From: Pseudocolwellia sp048296855
GTDB lineage: Bacteria > Pseudomonadota > Gammaproteobacteria > Enterobacterales > Alteromonadaceae
DNA: 64,000 bases
NCBI GenBank assembly: GCA_048296855.1
Contig: CP182631.1
Strand: one strand, 5' to 3'
In this document: positions 26,641 to 34,652 of the stretch, piece after piece
Layout of the letters: each line of letters starts with the position of its first letter
Position numbering within the stretch: position 1 is the first letter of the stretch
Made by a program: the position numbers and the translations under genes
The notes under the pieces: generated by a model
The model's input: the letters and a program-made list of their open reading frames with translations, nothing else
Told to the model about the DNA's origin: nothing
The model's database searches: none

Positions 26641-28038
26641 CTATGCTTTTTTGTTTGCATTAATATTTGCAGTAGATAAGCCCAAAATAATGCTTTGTTT
26701 TGCTTTATCGTTAAATGATGATGCGCTTGTGGGTGTTATTTTAGTTTGCCCTACATAAACTGCTTTTAACTTGGGTAGGGTTTCTAATAGAGGTAAAGCC
26801 TCATCATCTACATCAGTTCTATACAAATTTAAGTATTCAAGATTAACCAAAGGAGATAGGGCATTGATACCTTTACTGGTTACCTTGTTTTTTTCTAATC
26901 TCAGTTTCATTAAATAGGTTAGTTGTGCTAACTGGTTAAGCTGTTCATCGGTAACTTGTGAATTAACTAAATTAAGGTAAGCAATATGAGATTTAGCTTT
27001 GAGTAAACTAGCGAGTGCTTCAGGCGTTAGTCCTTCACGAGACGAAGACAAATCAACATCAATGTAATTAACGTTTTTAGCAATAGTTTTCACGACAAAA
27101 CCATGGCTTTGTAAATCACGTATTATCTCTACTGATAAAGGTTCTATCTTAGCTAGCGGCCAACTACCTGCTTTAGGTGTTAGTCCTAATGTACGCATTA
27201 CTGCGAGTTTAGATTCGCTTGATAACGTGTGGTCGGTTACCATGCCTGATGTTGGTGAGCCGGCGTTTATCCACCACGCTATTGTTTGTACTTGCTCGTC
27301 TGAAAGAGGTGTTTTACCTTCTGCTGGCATGTATTTTTTATCATGACTGTCAATAGTTATACGTTTGTATAACTCACTTTTTTCAATACTATTTCCAAAG
27401 GTTTTACCTGAACGACCGCCTTTTTCTATGCCTTTAATGCTAGCTAAATTTAATTTGCCTTTTTGTTTACCGTCGTTATGGCAACTTACACAGCGTTGTT
27501 TAAATATAGGTTCAATTAAGTCGGCATAGGTTTCAGCTTGAGCAATAGACGTAATAGGGGGACGAGGTTCTTTGTGTGGTTCAAAACCTGCGAGTACACG
27601 AACAACGTTAGGTGCATGTTCAACCAAGTAGGTTTCACCGTGAGTCATATTCGCGCCGTAATGTCCGGTACTAAACAATAAAAAAAGTTGTAATGAAGCG
27701 AGTGCACTTATTACAATTTTGTTTGTTTTTTTACTCGGTATGAGCGCGCCAAAATACACCCAGCAAATAATGGAACAAACGGCCACCGATATTCCAAACG
27801 ATTTATGTATAAATACTGCGTCAGCACTGTAACCGCCGCCTAGTGATAACATGTAACCTAAAGTACATGCTCCAATTGCAGAAATAGCTCCCCAAAACCA
27901 AATCCACTTTAATAGTGAATTTCTAGGCTTATTTTTTACAGCGTAGAAAATTTCCATTAATGCCGACATTAACAATATGCCTATGGGCAAATGTAAAACT
28001 AATACGTGAAAACGACCAAAAAATTGAATTATATCCAT
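26641..28038 (-). CDS. Inner-membrane DUF2231-like protein with cytochrome c and leucine-rich repeats
   Basis: A 465-residue protein and first gene of the operon. About four membrane segments (residues 8-145; FGRFHVLVLHLPIGILLMSA begins the DUF2231-type part) are followed by a cytochrome c domain with haem motif CVSCHND near residue 183 and the likely axial methionine KKYMPAEGKTPLS. The C-terminal third has leucine-rich repeats (LEYLNLYRTDVDDEALPLLE, about 340-440). The membrane anchor plus haem suggests that it collects electrons in the periplasm for the respiratory chain. It is divergent from an AraC regulator that probably controls the operon. The domain fusion is known from planctomycete-type proteins but the system is uncharacterised. 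Confidence 0.82.
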   Translation of the reverse strand: MDIIQFFGRFHVLVLHLPIGILLMSALMEIFYAVKNKPRNSLLKWIWFWGAISAIGACTLGYMLSLGGGYSADAVFIHKSFGISVAVCSIICWVYFGALIPSKKTNKIVISALASLQLFLLFSTGHYGANMTHGETYLVEHAPNVVRVLAGFEPHKEPRPPITSIAQAETYADLIEPIFKQRCVSCHNDGKQKGKLNLASIKGIEKGGRSGKTFGNSIEKSELYKRITIDSHDKKYMPAEGKTPLSDEQVQTIAWWINAGSPTSGMVTDHTLSSESKLAVMRTLGLTPKAGSWPLAKIEPLSVEIIRDLQSHGFVVKTIAKNVNYIDVDLSSSREGLTPEALASLLKAKSHIAYLNLVNSQVTDEQLNQLAQLTYLMKLRLEKNKVTSKGINALSPLVNLEYLNLYRTDVDDEALPLLETLPKLKAVYVGQTKITPTSASSFNDKAKQSIILGLSTANINANKKA

Positions 28039-28207
28039 CAGTAAATTATATTTTTTATATGTAATAATTGTGATGTTACTTAAATTGTAGAGGTAGTTAC
28101 ATTGGTATTTCTGATATGGATTTGTGTAAAATTGATAAATGATAGATTGATATAGTTCAAATAATAAGAGAGTATTCGTACCAGCCTTTTTGAATGATAA
28201 AAATTAC

Positions 28208-29068
28208 ATGCAACCAGAAAAAATAGAAACCGGTTCAAATGGCTTTGTTTGGAAAAACGTATTGCCCGACGAGCTTATAAGCCAGATTAAGCTACATGTT
28301 TATACGGCTCATAAAATGAAAACAGATACTTCGTGGGCGGGTAGCGACTTTATCAATCATTACAATCGTCTGTACTATGTAGAGTCAGGAGAAGCGGTTT
28401 TACAGTTTAAAGACATTGAGATTTTAATGCAGCCGGGATATCTATATTTGATCCCTGCATATCAATTAATATCTCATTACAGCAAAGGTGATTTCACTTT
28501 TTATTGGACTCATTTTCAGGCATCACTTGATGCAAATCTTGATTTATTTATGATTTATGGGAAGCCGCAAGGGATAAATTGTAAAACATTGCCGCATATT
28601 TCACAGAATTTTGATGCACTTATTCAGTCTATGAATAATGTACACCCAACGGTTGGTTTAACACGTATGCTGCATTTATTACGCTTACTTGAACCTTTTA
28701 TTGAGAAGTTTTCAAAATCGCCTAACTTACCGACTAATTTTAAACATCAAGCCTTAATCCCTGCTTTAGATATGATCCAAGCAAACTTAACTAAACCACT
28801 CGAAATACAAACTTTAGCTGAAATTAGTAACTTATCGCCAGAGCATTTTTCGCGTAAGTTTAAATCAGCGTTTAATATTTCACCTAAGCGATATATTTTA
28901 TCCAAACGTATTGAACTCGCTAAGCAGCTTTTATTAGAAAAATTTTCTGTAGGAGAGGTGTCGGAGCAATGTGGATTTTGTGACTTATATCACTTCTCAC
29001 GAACATTTAAACAAAGTACGGGGATGTCACCAACGCAGTTTTGTAAAGCTTATGGTCGTGATGCTTAG
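28208..29068 (+). CDS. AraC-family transcriptional regulator
   Basis: A 286-residue regulator with an N-terminal cupin-like sensor (FINHYNRLYYVESGEAVLQF, about residues 45-64) and a C-terminal AraC DNA-binding domain with two helix-turn-helices (LAEISNLSPEHFSRKFKSAF and VSEQCGFCDLYHFSRTFKQ). The sensor fold suggests a sugar ligand. It is divergent from the DUF2231-cytochrome operon across 150-170 bp and convergent with a GH29 fucosidase, so it likely controls one or both in response to a polysaccharide breakdown product. The frame is open from a TTG at 28190, and neither that nor the ATG at 28208 has a clear ribosome-binding site. Confidence 0.88.
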   Translation: MQPEKIETGSNGFVWKNVLPDELISQIKLHVYTAHKMKTDTSWAGSDFINHYNRLYYVESGEAVLQFKDIEILMQPGYLYLIPAYQLISHYSKGDFTFYWTHFQASLDANLDLFMIYGKPQGINCKTLPHISQNFDALIQSMNNVHPTVGLTRMLHLLRLLEPFIEKFSKSPNLPTNFKHQALIPALDMIQANLTKPLEIQTLAEISNLSPEHFSRKFKSAFNISPKRYILSKRIELAKQLLLEKFSVGEVSEQCGFCDLYHFSRTFKQSTGMSPTQFCKAYGRDA

Positions 29069-29090
29069 TTTACTAATTTAAAAGATTAAA

Positions 29091-29123
29091 AAAGCCAAAG
29101 CATTTTGATGTGCTTTGGCTTTC
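29091..29123. terminator. Bidirectional terminator between araC-type and GH29 genes
   Basis: AAAGCCAAAGCA / TGCTTTGGCTTT forms a perfect 12-bp stem with an 8-nt loop. It has a T-rich tail on the plus strand and an A-rich left side that gives a T-run on the minus strand, so it serves both convergent genes. Confidence 0.88.
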
Positions 29124-29147
29124 ATTTTTAAACTCATTAAAAAACGA

Positions 29148-30674
29148 TTAATTTTCTAACTGTATTTTATATACAAAAGGTAAGTCGTTATTAAAGCTGA
29201 ATTTTTGATGCTTTATGGTTAAACCTTCTTTTGATTGCTGCCACTCAATTTTGTTTGGTTTACCTATTAGAACAACCGATTTGACCTTTATATTATGACC
29301 ATACTGCAAGCGTGAAAGCGCTGTAAGTAAAGTATCATTACCAGATTGACCAAATTGAATCGCGTATAGGGTTTTGTTGTCTTTTGAACGAGTATAGCGA
29401 ATATCTTGTGGACTAAAGCCTTTAAAATGTAAATCAGCTAAATGACCTTCAGGTGTAATAGTAGGGCCTTCACCATAAGTATACCAAGGACGAGTAGCAT
29501 AAATTGCTTCGCCATTAACCTTCAACCATCCGCCTATAGCAAGTAATAGATCTTTTTGTTCTTGTGGAATGGTGCCGTCAGCTTTGGGCGCAATATTAAG
29601 TAATACGGAACCATTTTTGCTCACAATATCTACCAAGTCTTGCACTAAACGCTGCGCACTATAGTATTTCATAGGTTCAGCGTAACCCCACGAATTAACA
29701 CCTACTGATGTGTCGGTTAACCAAGGTTGTGGATAAATACTGCTCATTCGGCTACGTTCTAAATCAATGGTGGCTGAACCTACAAGTAAGTCAGGTGTTT
29801 TGTAAGTCAATACAACATCTTTCTTCCATTCTTCTGCGCTGTTGTAATAATTGGCCACCATATTCATTCGCGTTTGTTCTGGTAGAATATTCATGCGGTT
29901 ATCAAACCATAATAAATCGGGTTTGTAGCGTTCGACCACTTCATTAACTTTGGCTAACCATTCATCTGCAAATTTCTGTGGCGGTAACGTTTCAGGATGC
30001 AAAGGCGTTATTACACCATTCGCTTTAGCTGAGCCCCAAGCGGTTTTGTCAGATGTAGGGCCATATAAGGCTTCATTTTTTGGGTTGCTTGTATCGGTGT
30101 TTTTGTCTGATGTTGGATACCAACCCCATTTCCAATGATGATGGAAAGACGTCATAAACTTTAAGCCTTCACTACGTATCGCTTTTTCAAGTTCAGCAAC
30201 TACGTCTCTTTTCGGGCCCATATCAGCGGCATTCCAAGGTGTTAGTTGTGTGTCCCACATCGCAAAGCCGTCGGCATGTTCAGCAACAGGTCCTGCAAAT
30301 TTAGCTCCTGCTGCTTTGTATAATTTTGCCCATTCGGTCGCATTAAATTTTTCAGCTTTAAACATCGGAATAAAATCTTTGTAGCCAAAGTTTTTTAAAT
30401 CGCCGTAGGTTTCTTTGTGATAAGCGTTTAAAGGATGACCTTCTACATACATGTTACGACTATACCAATCGGATCCAAAAGCCGCTTTAGTTGCAGAGTA
30501 AGGTCCCCAATGTGCGTAAATGCCGAACTTAGCGTCTTGAAACCACTCAGGCGCTTGCTGATACTGAGCTAAATAATCCCAGTTAGCTTTAAATTTAGGT
30601 GTTTCAGCGGCATTAACCGAGGAAGCAGCTACGAACATAAGTGCCGTAGAAGTAAGCGTTAATAGTTTATTCAT
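29148..30674 (-). CDS. Exported GH29 alpha-L-fucosidase
   Basis: A 508-residue exo-glycosidase that removes terminal alpha-L-fucose, or possibly alpha-L-galactose, from glycans. A signal peptide (MNKLLTLTSTALMFVAASS..) is followed by the GH29 barrel with WFQDAKFGIYAHWGPYS, FAGPVAEHADGFAMWD and MTSFHHHWKWGW. The nucleophile is predicted to be the Asp in DLLWFDNRMN, about residue 258 from the chosen start. The frame extends 22 codons upstream, but the ATG at 30674 gives the signal peptide directly and is preceded by AGAGATAAT. It is monocistronic and convergent with the AraC gene. No sulfatase gene was seen in the window, which argues against complete breakdown of sulfated fucan by this locus alone. 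Confidence 0.92.
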   Translation of the reverse strand: MNKLLTLTSTALMFVAASSVNAAETPKFKANWDYLAQYQQAPEWFQDAKFGIYAHWGPYSATKAAFGSDWYSRNMYVEGHPLNAYHKETYGDLKNFGYKDFIPMFKAEKFNATEWAKLYKAAGAKFAGPVAEHADGFAMWDTQLTPWNAADMGPKRDVVAELEKAIRSEGLKFMTSFHHHWKWGWYPTSDKNTDTSNPKNEALYGPTSDKTAWGSAKANGVITPLHPETLPPQKFADEWLAKVNEVVERYKPDLLWFDNRMNILPEQTRMNMVANYYNSAEEWKKDVVLTYKTPDLLVGSATIDLERSRMSSIYPQPWLTDTSVGVNSWGYAEPMKYYSAQRLVQDLVDIVSKNGSVLLNIAPKADGTIPQEQKDLLLAIGGWLKVNGEAIYATRPWYTYGEGPTITPEGHLADLHFKGFSPQDIRYTRSKDNKTLYAIQFGQSGNDTLLTALSRLQYGHNIKVKSVVLIGKPNKIEWQQSKEGLTIKHQKFSFNNDLPFVYKIQLEN

Positions 30675-30850
30675 TATTATCTCTGAAGTTGTTTTTATTA
30701 ATGAGGTTATTATGTGAATTATTGACATTCTACGGAGCAAATCAATGAAAATGAATAGATATAACTGATATGGTTTTGTGTTTTTATGATTTTTAGGTTT
30801 TGTAAATATGGTATTAGTTAGTGATCAAATTGTACTGATAAAATATTAAC

Positions 30851-31310
30851 TACCGAGAAGTGTAATCTCTGTACCCTCTGTGTAGGACGAAGTCCCTCAG
30901 TGCTCTCTGTGGTGAACTTATAGCTTTTAATTAGAAAAATTCGTGTAATTAGCTGGCAAGCAAATCATGAAAAGATAAAAGATGTTAACCACCGAGAAGA
31001 ACCACGGAGAAACTACCGAGAAGTATAATCCTCTATACCTCTGTGTAGGACGAAGTCCCTCAGTGCTCTCTGTGGTGATCTTATAGCTTTTAATTAGAAA
31101 AATTAGTGTAATTAGCTGATAAGCAAATCATGAAAAGATAAAAGATGTTAACCACGAAGAAGAACCACGGAGAAAGTCAAAACAATAAACCTCTTGTATA
31201 AAACTCTATGTCCTCAGTGCTCTCTGTGGTTGCACTTATGGTTTTAATTAGAAAAATTAGTGTAATTAGCTGATAAGCAAATCATGAAAAGATAAAAGAT
31301 TTTAACCACA
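30851..31310. repeat. CACAGAG-type repeat array, three units
   Basis: Three direct units about 163 and 154 bp apart share GTAGGACGAAGTCCCTCAGTG, CTCTCTGTGGT, TTTTAATTAGAAAAATT and GCAAATCATGAAAAGATAAA segments. The units belong to the family seen at 33950-34165 and 53041-54085, here in opposite orientation to the latter. They fill most of the 776-bp gap between the fucosidase and the porin gene. No coding frame is conserved among the units. Confidence 0.75.
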
Positions 31311-31450
31311 GAGATGAGTATGGGTATTAATTTATAAAATATTGTTAAACATGCACTTTTAAATTTGCGTAATAAGATTTCTCTTCTATATTCATAGGGT
31401 ACGGTATTTTTAATGAGGAACGTAGTATGGAAAAATGTGAAGGATTTAGA

Positions 31451-32542
31451 ATGAAAAAGATGAAGTACATGGTGGTTGTACCACTACTTTTAGCGAGTTA
31501 CTCCAGTCATGCTGATTTTACTTGGAATGGTTTTGCATCAATTGGTGCTGGTGTAACAATGGATGAGGATGAAGTTTTTGTTATAGATGAGTTAACTGGT
31601 GCTCGTTATACCGATGAACTTTCTTTCAAACCTGATACGCTTTTTGCCTTACAAGTGAGCAGTGATTTAGGTGATGACCTAAGTGTTACTGCTCAGTTGT
31701 TAGGAAACGGAGGCAATGACTTTGATATGGAGTTTGAATGGGCTTACCTTTCTTACAATATAAATTCAGAGTTGACCTTCCAAGTTGGGAGATTAAGAAC
31801 TCCATTTTTCGTTCACTCACTTTCTCTTGATGTAGGATATACATACAATTGGATCAGGCCTCCTTCAGAGTTTAATACTGTATCTGATTTATCTAAACGT
31901 ATAGAAGGCGTAGATCTTACTTGGTCTAAAACATTAGGAGATTTCGATACTACATTCTCTTTAACCTATGGTAACTCAGAAGTTGATGCAATTATCTCGT
32001 TGGGTCCTTCTAATCTTAAATTTAAAGATGTTACAGGACTTACAGGGCAGGTGACTTATGATTGGCTTACTGTTAGAGCTGGTTATTTAGAGGCTGATGC
32101 TGAGGTTACTCCAGAGAGTAGTGGTGTAACTCTTCCGATTAATGCTGGTTATCAAATATATACTGTAGCAGCTATTGCAGAATGGGATCAGTACTCTATA
32201 AAAAGTGAGTATTTTCAACGTAATTTCCCTGGTAATGCGGGTAATGATGATACGGGGTGGTACTTAAGTGGAGCTTATACTATAGGTGATTTCACACCAC
32301 ATATTACGTTTTCAACTTTCAAAGATAACGATACTAACTCTAACCCTCTTGCATTAGAAAAATATAACTCGACGATTGTAGGTGTAAAGTATAACTTTCA
32401 TTCAAATGCTGCACTTAAACTAGAATACATTAGTCGTAGTGTTGATACTACCGAAGAGGCCGCATCTGCTTTAATTGCACGTGGTGGTATACCAATTGTC
32501 GAGGCAGATGTACTGGCTGTAGCTGTAGATCTGATCTTTTAA
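31451..32542 (+). CDS. Outer-membrane porin-like beta-barrel protein
   Basis: A 363-residue outer-membrane protein with a signal peptide (MKKMKYMVVVPLLLASYSSHA) and alternating beta-strand composition. FTWNGFASIGAGVTM at the mature start and FQVGRLRTPFFVHSLSLDVG are typical of porin-like sugar or phosphate channels, and it ends DLIF with an aromatic terminus. An upstream in-frame ATG at 31427 has its own GAGG site, but starting at 31451 (AAGGA 7 nt upstream) places the signal peptide at the N-terminus. It is followed after 12 bp by a PstS-like binding protein. This porin plus small binding-protein pair is seen in other marine gammaproteobacteria; the solute is unknown, perhaps phosphate. Confidence 0.8.
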   Translation: MKKMKYMVVVPLLLASYSSHADFTWNGFASIGAGVTMDEDEVFVIDELTGARYTDELSFKPDTLFALQVSSDLGDDLSVTAQLLGNGGNDFDMEFEWAYLSYNINSELTFQVGRLRTPFFVHSLSLDVGYTYNWIRPPSEFNTVSDLSKRIEGVDLTWSKTLGDFDTTFSLTYGNSEVDAIISLGPSNLKFKDVTGLTGQVTYDWLTVRAGYLEADAEVTPESSGVTLPINAGYQIYTVAAIAEWDQYSIKSEYFQRNFPGNAGNDDTGWYLSGAYTIGDFTPHITFSTFKDNDTNSNPLALEKYNSTIVGVKYNFHSNAALKLEYISRSVDTTEEAASALIARGGIPIVEADVLAVAVDLIF

Positions 32543-32554
32543 AAGGAGTCAATT

Positions 32555-32974
32555 ATGAGATTAAAATTAGTTAAACTTGCATTAATGTTTAGTATGTTCT
32601 TTAGTTCTTGGGTTTATGCAGGAGTCGCAATAATTGTACATCCTTCTAATAATGCATCTTTGGATGAAGAAACAATCGCGAAAATATTTTTAGGTAAGTA
32701 TAAAAAATATCCTGATGGTGGCCAAGCTATTCCTGTAGATTTAACACAAGGAGCTAGCGCAAGAACATCATTTGTAGATACTGTTTTAAAAAAGAGTGAT
32801 TCACAAATGAAAGCATATTGGTCAAAATTACTTTTTACTGGTAAAGGCGTTCCTCCAAAAGAGGTTGATACTGATGCTGAGGTAATAGATTTAGTAGCAA
32901 ATAACCCATCTATAATTGGTTATATAGATTCTTCAGCTGTTAACGATAGCGTGAAGGTTGTTTATCAATTCTAA
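32555..32974 (+). CDS. PstS-like small periplasmic protein
   Basis: A 139-residue exported protein with a signal peptide (LVKLALMFSMFFSSWVYA) and a single lobe of the phosphate-binding (PstS) fold: LDEETIAKIFLGKYKKYPDG and NPSIIGYIDSSAVNDSVKVV are typical segments. At 139 residues it is half the length of full PstS and lacks the second lobe, so it cannot act as a normal ABC-transporter receptor. Related short proteins occur beside porins and in signalling operons. It has a strong ribosome-binding site (AAAAGGAG) and is translated right after the porin gene. No PstCAB genes are nearby. Confidence 0.83.
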   Translation: MRLKLVKLALMFSMFFSSWVYAGVAIIVHPSNNASLDEETIAKIFLGKYKKYPDGGQAIPVDLTQGASARTSFVDTVLKKSDSQMKAYWSKLLFTGKGVPPKEVDTDAEVIDLVANNPSIIGYIDSSAVNDSVKVVYQF

Positions 32975-33001
32975 GTAGCGATGTTGTTAAGTAAAAATAA
33001 T

Positions 33002-33030
33002 AAGGGCACTCTAAAAGTGCCCTTTTTCTT
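33002..33030 (+). terminator. Terminator after the porin/PstS-like pair
   Basis: AAGGGCACT / AGTGCCCTT is a 9-bp G+C-rich stem followed by TTTCTT, 27 bp after the stop of the PstS-like gene. Confidence 0.88.
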
Positions 33031-33131
33031 ATATATCTGTTACCAATCAATATACGTATTTCAGAGTGCTTGAGCGATATAAATTCAAGTCAACGCTTTG
33101 TAATAATGGTAGTCTTCTATAAAAGCATTAA
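33031..33131 (+). repeat. TATACCCGTTA-type repeat, partial copy
   Basis: This begins about TGTTACCAATCAA and contains TTTCAGAGTGCTTGAGCGAT, GTCAACGCTTTGTAATAATG and ATAAAAGCATTAACG, closely matching the right side of the element at 7304-7661 and the copy at 3997-4105. Its end reaches the stop of the minus-strand membrane protein gene. Confidence 0.6.
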
Positions 33132-33135
33132 CGTT

Positions 33136-33549
33136 TTATTTAATGGTAAACTTAACGTCTTGCTCTCGTAATAAGTAAAGCGTAAAACATGCTGCCCACA
33201 TTGGCCATGCAGTAAAGAATAATAAGTTATTAAAACCATCAAGATATTGATTGTAAGATGACAGGGTAGACATACCGTGCATAATAAAAATTATGCCATA
33301 AGTAATGCGTTTTTTTATTCCTGCTAAAAAAGCGAGAACAAGTATTAACTGTAATGCACCGAGTATGTAAGTAATAATATCGCTTGAACCACTAATACCA
33401 TAAAATTTTTCAAAAATTCGGGCGCTATGCCCAGGGTTTAAAAATTTATCTAATGTCCACATAACCATCACGATAAATACACCCACACGCAAAGATAATA
33501 AAGACCATTGCAAACGATTTTGCACATCAGCACTTATTGAATTACTCAT
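33136..33549 (-). CDS. DoxX-like small membrane protein
   Basis: A protein of about 137 residues with four hydrophobic segments. LRVGVFIVMVMWTLDKFLNP in the first helix, followed by FYGIS and a helix with GALQLILVLAFLAGI, is the usual plan of DoxX-like membrane proteins, whose roles are mostly unknown (some act in redox homeostasis). The frame extends 25 codons further to a TTG at 33624, but the ATG at 33549 is chosen because AGGAAA precedes it and the family begins near MSNSISADVQNRLQWSLLS. It is a single gene with no obvious partner. The family call is tentative. Confidence 0.62.
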   Translation of the reverse strand: MSNSISADVQNRLQWSLLSLRVGVFIVMVMWTLDKFLNPGHSARIFEKFYGISGSSDIITYILGALQLILVLAFLAGIKKRITYGIIFIMHGMSTLSSYNQYLDGFNNLLFFTAWPMWAACFTLYLLREQDVKFTIK

Positions 33550-33761
33550 AAAACTAAAATTTCCTAAACTAAAAAATATATACATTAGAAGTAGTAAGAC
33601 CGTGGTTTTATTTTTTTCTTTCAAATAAAAATCGTATTCTTATAAATATCTCGGCCGCAAGTGACCGAGTTTTAAAATAAGTCCAGCTGACCTGAGTTAA
33701 TTTCTTTATGACCTAATTCAACTAGTTGGTTTTAAGTATATTTTTGAATAACTTCTTCGCT

Positions 33762-33888
33762 AGGGTCTATTGATCTTTGCTGATTGTTGCAAGGAATTTA
33801 CATAGAACAACTATGCTAGATCCCTTGCGCCGCGAGCAACAAGCATTTAATTCAAACAAAATTTAAACATGAAAGATCAACAGACTCT
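33762..33888. repeat. 127-bp inverted-repeat element, structured
   Basis: The ends are AGGGTCTATTGATCTTT and AAAGATCAACAGACTCT, inverted copies matching at 15 of 17 positions. Inside, TTGTTGC / GCAACAA and CAAGG / CCTTG pair as well, so the single strand can fold into a long hairpin. No frame is present. A strong terminator follows at 33901. It may be a small non-autonomous element or a structured RNA. Confidence 0.5.
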
Positions 33889-33900
33889 AATAATTTAGAT

Positions 33901-33935
33901 GAAGCCCAAATGTTTACGCATTTGGGCTTCTTTTT
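33901..33935 (+). terminator. Orphan rho-independent terminator
   Basis: GAAGCCCAAATG / CATTTGGGCTTC forms a perfect 12-bp stem with a 6-nt loop followed by TTTTT. There is no plus-strand gene upstream for 900 bp, which suggests that it ends a non-coding transcript covering the 33762-33888 element. Confidence 0.75.
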
Positions 33936-33949
33936 ATAAGATAGAGAAG

Positions 33950-34165
33950 AGCTACAGAGGCAGGGATAGAAAGCTTCGATATCTTTTAATTTATCACTTC
34001 GGTGTTATCTGTGGCTTATGGGACGCTTATTAATTCGAGTAATTAGTGTAATTAGGTGAAAAGACCTTGTTAACTAAAGAGGCTAATAATAATCACAGAG
34101 GCAGAGATAAGAGAGCTTCGATATTTTTAAATTTCTTATTTCGGTGTTCTTTGTGGTTGCTCTTG
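33950..34165. repeat. CACAGAG-type repeats, degenerate cluster
   Basis: Two units of about 130 bp share CAGAGGCAG, AAGCTTCGATAT, TTCGGTGTT and TGTGGCT/TGTGGTT, with GTGTAATTAGGTGAAAAG in the first. They are decayed relatives of the arrays at 30.9 and 53.0 kb. Together with the element at 33762, the orphan terminator and the MITE at 34201 they occupy the 1-kb gap before the permease gene; 34433-34652 is AT-rich with nothing else recognised. Confidence 0.55.
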
Positions 34166-34200
34166 TGTTTTTAAAGCCTTTTTAAATAGCGGTATATAAA

Positions 34201-34432
34201 TAACCTCAGCTCGGGATAAGCAAAGTTACTCAACAAGCTATTTTTATGCCTAACTTCGTTGAATTTATTACTAATAGCTAGCTATTAGATAGAAAAATTC
34301 GCCTTGTTATACACAAAAATATCAATGTTGAGAGACTAATATAACTTAGGAAAACAACGGTACAGGTTAAGGTTTTGATAAATAAGAATTTTAATTTATT
34401 ATCTAACATTCATTAACCCGAGTTGAGGTTAA
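34201..34432. mobile_element. MITE, copy 2 (inverted relative to copy 1)
   Basis: This is the reverse complement of 17488-17720 with about four differences over 232 bp. The ends are TAACCTCAGCTCGGGATAA and TTAACCCGAGTTGAGGTTAA. No gene lies inside. Orientation opposite to copy 1 makes the 16.5-kb segment between them able to invert by recombination. Confidence 0.8.
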
Positions 34433-34652
34433 ATATTATTGAATAATACATCTAACTAAACACAGCGCTTACTTTAAATTTCTTGGGTATAACGCTCTGT
34501 TTTATTTATGCTTTCATATAACATTTTATTGTAATCTCATAAATAAATATTCTTTATAATTATTGCTAAGCCCTTTAACTCAAGCTAAGCTCTTGAATAG
34601 TTTTAACAATAAATTTTTATAATATTGTTGTTTTTAATTACCAGAGGTTATT

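Noticed and set aside
30675..30740. 22-codon N-terminal extension of the GH29 gene
   Set aside because: It would bury the signal peptide; the ATG at 30674 is followed directly by a standard signal sequence.
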